DNA of 64,000 bases from Eulemur rufifrons (Eukaryota > Chordata > Mammalia > Primates > Lemuridae). The first letter of the stretch is position 1; each line of letters opens with the position of its first letter. Below, piece by piece: positions 55,172 to 64,000 of the stretch. Location of the stretch: contig NC_090989.1 in NCBI RefSeq assembly GCF_041146395.1, positions 250,594,843-250,658,842 of the forward strand, in the 5' to 3' direction. The notes under the pieces are model-generated. The model was not told the DNA's origin. It made no database searches and worked only from the letters and a program-made list of their open reading frames with translations. The translations under genes were made by a program, and so were the position numbers.

Positions 55172-55586
<415 letters not shown>

Positions 55587-55639
55587 CATGGCTGGATAAT
55601 TTCTGAACAGCCCTCATAAAATAAAAAAATTTTTTAAAG

Positions 55640-55920
55640 ATATTTTTTCTCTACTAATTGCTCATGCTTTCACACTTCCTGGTCTCTCTGCCTGGGATAC
55701 CCATCTGGACAGTGCAAAGATCCCCTACTCAGCACCCCAGATACTCTTTTATTAGCACTTATCACCCAACTGGTTCTTTTATGTTTCTGGTTCCCTCACT
55801 ATACTGTGAGCTCTTTGAGGGTAGGGATCATGACTTACATGATTTCTATATCACCAAGTCCTAGTACACTGCCTGGAAATATTAGACTTTTCGTAAGTGT
55901 TGGTTACTTTATGCTAAAAT
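55640..55920 (+). repeat. L2 3' end
   Basis: 'actgtgagctctttgagggt', 'agggatcatgacttacatg' and 'agtacactgcctggaaat' are the L2 3' end. Confidence 0.75.
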
Positions 55921-56219
55921 AATATAGAAAAACAGTTGACACAAGAGTCAGTAAATATTTTTAAAAAAGATGCTTAACCTTACTAAAGAAACTCAAAGAA
56001 ATAAGATATCGTTTTTTATCTCTAAGGTTAACAAGGATTTAACAATAAACCAAGACAGAATCCCCCATATTATAGCGGAGGTGATATTGAGAAGGTAACA
56101 CTTAAGATTGTAAAAAACCAGGTGTCTGTCAGCCAAAGCAAAAGTACAGAGAGGTGAAAAGTGCTCTGGGAAAATGGAGATAGTACTGTGTGACCGGAAT
56201 GCACAGTTTACATTAATGA

Positions 56220-56690
56220 AAAAGATAAGGCTGAATAGGTAGCACGGTAATGCTTCCAGGGTAAAGTTCAAAATCTTTAGCTTAACAAGATATACTAAGA
56301 GGTGAAGATGTTCCTGAACTAGCTCTGAAGCCTCACCTCCAGCCCTTGCAGCTCTGGTTATATCCAATTACTTGCAATTTCCTAAAAACACAGTCTTCCA
56401 AACCTTAGCCTTCCCCCTGTGCTTTGTCCATCACTGAGAATGCTATCCTCCCTTCTTCAAAACTCAGCTCAATTGGCACTTTCCCAGGAAAACTTTCCTG
56501 ATCCACCAGGGTGATAGAGGAGCCCCTCTCTCCTGCTGACTGCTATCTCGGGGTTTCTCTTGCAGTTCATTGATTTGTTTAGCTTCCTACTAAAGTCTAA
56601 GTGATTTGAACTGGGTTTTTCAGCTTTGCATCTCCAGCTTCTTCGGTGCTAGACTCTGATATGTTTGTTGTGTTACTGAATAAGCAGCAC
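56220..56690 (+). repeat. L2 LINE fragment (sense)
   Basis: 'agctcaattggcactttcc', 'aaaactttcctgatccacc' and 'tttgcatctccagcttctt' follow L2 order. Confidence 0.6.
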
Positions 56691-57129
56691 ACCCCATTTC
56701 CATTATGTCCTCGTCCCAACATTTAAGAGTCCAAGGACTCACTTTGCAGGCTGCAGATCCAGGTTCGCTAATCCGTGGAATATTTAAAGTTAGGTCAAAT
56801 AATTAAAACAAATTGTTACAGTTAGCCACTCTTGCTGCTCCTCTGTGGCCAGACTGGGTGAAAGCCTGACCAGAAGGAGTCCATGGCCCTCAGTTTGCAT
56901 CAAGGCGGTCTAAATGTTTTCAGTTTGGCTCAGTCCCGAACTCCCTGTGGTCAATCTCAAACCAACAAGGTCCAAAGTAGATAACGTGTGCCCAGGCCTG
57001 TGCTTGCACAAAGACCCCCTAATAACTTCGCCATTTAGTAAACAATGACGCCTTGGACTGCGCGAAAAAAAAAAGCAAGAACCAAGGCCTTTGAGATTGG
57101 TCTGGGAGCTAGATCCACTTTGCTCTAGC
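56691..57129. other. Intergenic sequence upstream of the DNAJA1 CpG island
   Basis: Nothing recognised; GC content rises toward 57,130. Confidence 0.4.
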
Positions 57130-57449
57130 ATTTCTTGCTCAGCGAGTTCCTAGACCCTCGCGGCTGAACTAACTCGGTTACAGACAAGGAAAGACGCAAG
57201 GGAAACGGTGCCAGTGAGAGAGATGGAAGGCGGGGAGGGCCGCAGGACTTTGTCCGCCGAAGTTCTCCTCCCCCTTCCGCACACAGCTCCCTCCCTGGGT
57301 TCTGCACCCAAGCCCTCCCGGTCCTCACGAGTGCCGGCGGCCGCCCAGCTCATTTGACAATCCCGAGTTGCCTCGAAATTGCACCACTCCCGGGCCATGC
57401 CCGGAGCCTTCCGTACTCTCAGGCGCGCTGGGTGCAGGAAAGCGCTCCA

Positions 57450-57472
57450 GAAGATTCCATGAGCTTCGGGAA
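57450..57472 (+). promoter_or_regulatory. DNAJA1: Extended heat-shock element array, five units
   Basis: In strict 5-bp register: GAA (57450), TTC (57455), TGA in place of GAA (57460), TTC (57465), GAA (57470). Four of five units are exact. One further weak unit (ctc for TTC) lies at 57445. HSF1 trimers bind such alternating arrays. Confidence 0.65.
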
Positions 57473-57538
57473 CCTGGACTTGCACCCACCCCCACAAGGC
57501 CTTTCGGCACCGCCCCCCCACCCGAGCGCCCCCGCGCC

Positions 57539-57552
57539 GTTGCCCAGGTAAC
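57539..57552 (+). promoter_or_regulatory. DNAJA1: RFX-type X-box
   Basis: GTTGCC, two bases, GGTAAC. Both half-sites fit the RFX consensus (GTNRCC then RGYAAC) with an allowed spacer. Confidence 0.65.
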
Positions 57553-57648
57553 CACGGGGCGGTGGCAGCGGCAGGGAGGGGCGGGACTTCCGGCGGGTGA
57601 CGCACCCGGGCTCGGCTACAAAAGACGACGGCTGCGACGCGCCGGGCG

Positions 57649-57661
57649 GAACTTTCCAGAA
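57649..57661 (+). promoter_or_regulatory. DNAJA1: Perfect three-unit heat-shock element
   Basis: GAA-ct-TTC-ca-GAA without mismatch. It lies 25-35 bases past the TATA-like motif, so it sits at or just after the expected transcription start, an unusual place for this element. Confidence 0.85.
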
Positions 57662-57754
57662 CGCTGGGTGAGAGGCGGAGGAGCAGCGGCTGCCCAAGCT
57701 GCGCACAGCTACGCGCTCCCCCGCTCCTCCACATTGGCTTCAGCCCGCTCACCG
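57650..57754 (+). other. DNAJA1: DNAJA1 exon 1, non-coding (start approximate)
   Basis: The donor is clear, CACCG|GTGAGT, last exon base 57754. The 5' end is estimated from the TATA-like motif. It contains no ATG, so the spliced leader leads directly to the start codon in exon 2. Confidence 0.75.
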
Positions 57755-58886
57755 GTGAGTTTCAGGCCTCGTGCTGCCCCTTGTCCCCTAGCTGGCGCCA
57801 TTGGCGGCGCTGGGAGCGGATAGAGCCGCGGTCGGCAGGCGGTTGGCCGCGTGGGCGGGAAGGTTGTCGGTTCCTGGATCCACGCTTCTGTTTTTGGAGG
57901 GCTGGTGTGGTGCCCCGGCACCCCATCTCTAGCACGCAGTGAGTGGGCCGGAGACCTTTCTTGAGCCTCCTTCCCCTTCCCGTCCGAGATCTCCAAGGAG
58001 CGGCGGCTTTCGGCTTCCCCTCCGTGCGCGTCCCCGCGCCCCCTCCTCCCGCACTCGCTTGGGGTGGGCGACCTTGTGCGCACGCGCAGAGGGAGTCCGG
58101 GGCGAGGGGCTGCGGGAGGAGCCGGGCGGAGGCTGAAGCTTTCGCTTCCCTTGTCTCTCCTCCCTCTCTTTGTTGAGGGCTGGGCTTTCCCCTCCACCCC
58201 TTCGATCCAGGGTGGGAGGGAGAAAGGAAGGAAACCTTAACGGTCGGCCCCAAGTGCAGGGGGAAACCTAACGACGTGTAAACTATGCCGGCCTGAGGGG
58301 CGAGAGGGGCTCAGGGGTGAAGGTGGAGAAGCTGTAAGCTATGTGATTGAAAATCACCTCTAATGTTTGGGGGTGGAGGGCTTGCTGTGTGGAGTTGGTG
58401 TTCATAACCAATTAACTATTCCCCTACCCCCGTGTGTCCAAATGTCTTCTGGGGATTATATGGCGTTTCTCGGATTTACCAAAGACAGGGATAATGTAAT
58501 AACCAATAGACTGAACCTGTTAGTGCTCCTTTTGATTACTGCTGTTTGTAACCACCTCTGGGGAACCGAAACAGGAGGAATCCAGATAATACTCTTGTTA
58601 TACCGTGTTAGTACGGAAGACTTCGTGTGAGAGAGTGGGATCCAGCGGCTAGGAGGCTTTTGAATTGTTTCTTGGCAATTACTAATTTTTGTTTAATCTG
58701 TTAGGATTTTGTAGCTGACAATTACAGCAGGAATTGTTACCTTTTATTGGTAAAGTTTAGGGAAGGTGGTGTTCCTTTAATTGAATTTGGCGAAGAACAG
58801 AGTGCTTTGCCTTAGCTCTGATTTTGCTGATTAAAACTGCCAGTTGGAAGCCAGTTAGGATTGCTTTTTCTTATTTCAGGCTGTAG

Positions 58887-62615
<3,729 letters not shown>

Positions 62616-64000
62616 GTGAGTTCTAAGCGCACTTCTCATTCTGAAGTCTTGAATACCATGACAAGTTTATTAACACATTTTATATGATTTTTGGAAAACT
62701 GTCCTTGGGTTATGTGTGATCCTGTCACCCAGAAATAGCTCTTAGCTACATAGTAAATAAGGGTTTTCTTTCCAGACTTATTTTGCACGCTTGTGTTACT
62801 ATTGGGGAATGTATTAGGGATTGCCTCACTTAATATAACAGGATCATCTTTCTAACATCGATGGTGCTGTAAATTGGTGTTTCAAACTTAATTTTCTCTT
62901 GTTAAAACCATAGTGCTTTAATTTTTTTAAAAAATTACAATTAAACTCTTTATATACATTCTTAATTTACTTAGATTGGGGGATATGTGTAATTTTTATT
63001 TATTTATTTATTTTTTTGAGAGTCTCACTATGTCACCCTGACTAGAGTGCAGTGGCTTCCCTACAAACTCAAACTCTTGGGCTCAAGCAATCCTCCCAAC
63101 TCAGCCTCCCAAAGTGCTAAGATTAGAGGTGTGAGCCACCACAGTCAGCCTGGAACTGTTAATATTATGGACATCTTTCCATATTAATACACACATCTGT
63201 ATTAACTTAATTGGCTATAGCAGGATTGTGTGAATCACAATAATGCTCCCCCTTACCATTTTTTTCCCCTAAGAATGTTGTGTGTTGGAAAGTAAAAATA
63301 AATTTTCTTGGCCAGTGGAATTCAACACATCTGTGTTATCCTCTTAATTGGCCCATGCCTAGTGGATTTTACACTTTGGAGGTTATTTCCCTCTGATAAG
63401 ATAGTGCTCTTGCTACCAGTGGCACATACAGGTTAAGTCTTCATTTAATATTGTCTGTAGCTTCTTAGAAACTGGGACATTAATTGAACCTCAATTAATG
63501 TCATTTCCTTATAACATTGATGAGGGAAAAAATTTGCTTTTGTTATGTATCCTTTCACTTAAGTCATAGTTTCCAAGAACCCATTGGTGATGATAAGTAA
63601 TGGCTGATTGTACTTAGGGCATCAATTACAAGTGAAGCCATTTATACTGTACTCAACCCATGCTCTTTACAATAACGTGGAACAGCCAGGAAAACCTAGC
63701 TGAGTTTACTTGCTTCACTAAGATAACAAGACTGTTATTTTGCCTCACGCACAATTAAAGACATTGTTGAACACATTAACTGCCATGTGAGTTGAATTTA
63801 ACTCATGCTGGTTTTGCCCGGGGCCTTCTGAAGCATATGTAACTCATATGTCTCCACGTTGGGAGCGGCATGAACTATTTTTCAAGTTGCATATAACTCA
63901 TGCACAGAGAACAATAAAAAAATTTTCATTAAATTGGAAAAGATCATTTTGTTTTTGAAGTTTTTATTCTATTTGTAATAAAACACTGGCCCCAAAAGGA
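62616..64000 (+). other. DNAJA1: DNAJA1 intron, running out of the window
   Basis: No further exon is found; the sequence coding the next part of the protein does not appear before 64,000. An old antisense Alu monomer is at 63,016-63,150. Confidence 0.8.
63016..63150 (-). repeat. Alu monomer, old, antisense
   Basis: 'gagagtctcactatgtcacc' to 'gtgagccaccacagtcagcc', one arm only, following a (ttta)n tract. Confidence 0.8.

Larger units (their letters stand above)
57130..58330 (+). promoter_or_regulatory. DNAJA1: DNAJA1 CpG island and promoter
   Basis: About 1.2 kb of GC- and CpG-rich sequence over exon 1 and the start of intron 1, the classic promoter of a housekeeping chaperone gene. Motifs in order: a five-unit heat-shock array (57450-57472), an RFX X-box (57539-57552), a GC box (about 57577-57585), an ETS-type CTTCCGG (57587-57593), a CRE-like gtgacgcac (57598-57606), a weak TATA-like ctacaaaag (57616-57624) and a perfect three-unit heat-shock element (57649-57661). 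Long open frames on both strands reflect base composition only. Confidence 0.9.

Noticed and set aside
57150..57752. A 200-codon open frame on the complement over the DNAJA1 promoter
   Set aside because: It lies in GC- and CpG-rich DNA where stops are rare; several frames on both strands are open at once (also 57368-57823, 57709-58253), and no domain is seen.

Overview
The window is nuclear DNA from a primate, most likely a strepsirrhine (lemur-type). Two linked genes are recognisable exon by exon: APTX (aprataxin) on the minus strand and DNAJA1 (Hsp40 / type A J-protein) on the plus strand. About twenty Alu copies carry lemur/galago-type features: an extended middle linker (gaaattatatggacagctaa and variants) and a right arm reading gctgtgagctaggctgacgc. 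Older layers (L2, MIR, L1M, MaLR LTR, Tigger1, MER5-like, free Alu monomers) are those expected of a placental mammal. No prokaryotic, plasmid or CRISPR-like content is present.

Layout. 1-28,533 is intergenic on the 3' side of APTX; I found no gene there, only repeats, microsatellites and unassigned sequence. 28,534-43,156 holds the seven coding exons of APTX (complement); joined, they give an intact 342-codon frame with FHA, HIT and C2H2 zinc-finger parts. 43,161-50,008 is the large 5' intron of APTX, containing a solo LTR with perfect ends and a perfect 5-bp duplication, a second older LTR, and a Tigger1 DNA transposon broken by two Alus. About 49,930-50,360 is the GC-rich APTX promoter, with a CRE palindrome, CCAAT boxes, an ETS-type site and a non-coding first exon ending at 50,009. 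50,361-57,100 is intergenic and repeat rich. About 57,130-58,330 is the CpG island of DNAJA1, with a three-unit heat-shock element, an upstream five-unit array, and an RFX-type X-box. 57,650-64,000 covers DNAJA1 exon 1 (non-coding) and its first four coding exons (J domain, G/F linker, all four zinc-binding motifs); the gene runs out of the window at codon 215 of about 397.

APTX intron 5 has a layered history. An L2 element was split by a 3.44-kb minus-strand retrocopy of TCEA1 (TFIIS) mRNA, flanked by the 12-bp duplication ctgatttatact. The retrocopy was then invaded by a FRAM-type Alu monomer, another monomer and a full-length Alu.

The two genes work in different pathways: APTX reverses abortive DNA ligation by removing 5'-AMP, and DNAJA1 is a co-chaperone of Hsp70. 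They are neighbours, not a functional unit. I found no previously undescribed biological system. The best items for a second look are the heat-shock element architecture of DNAJA1, the palindromic splice donor of its exon 1, the nested TCEA1 retrocopy, the solo LTR in APTX intron 1, and the Alu subfamily signatures.
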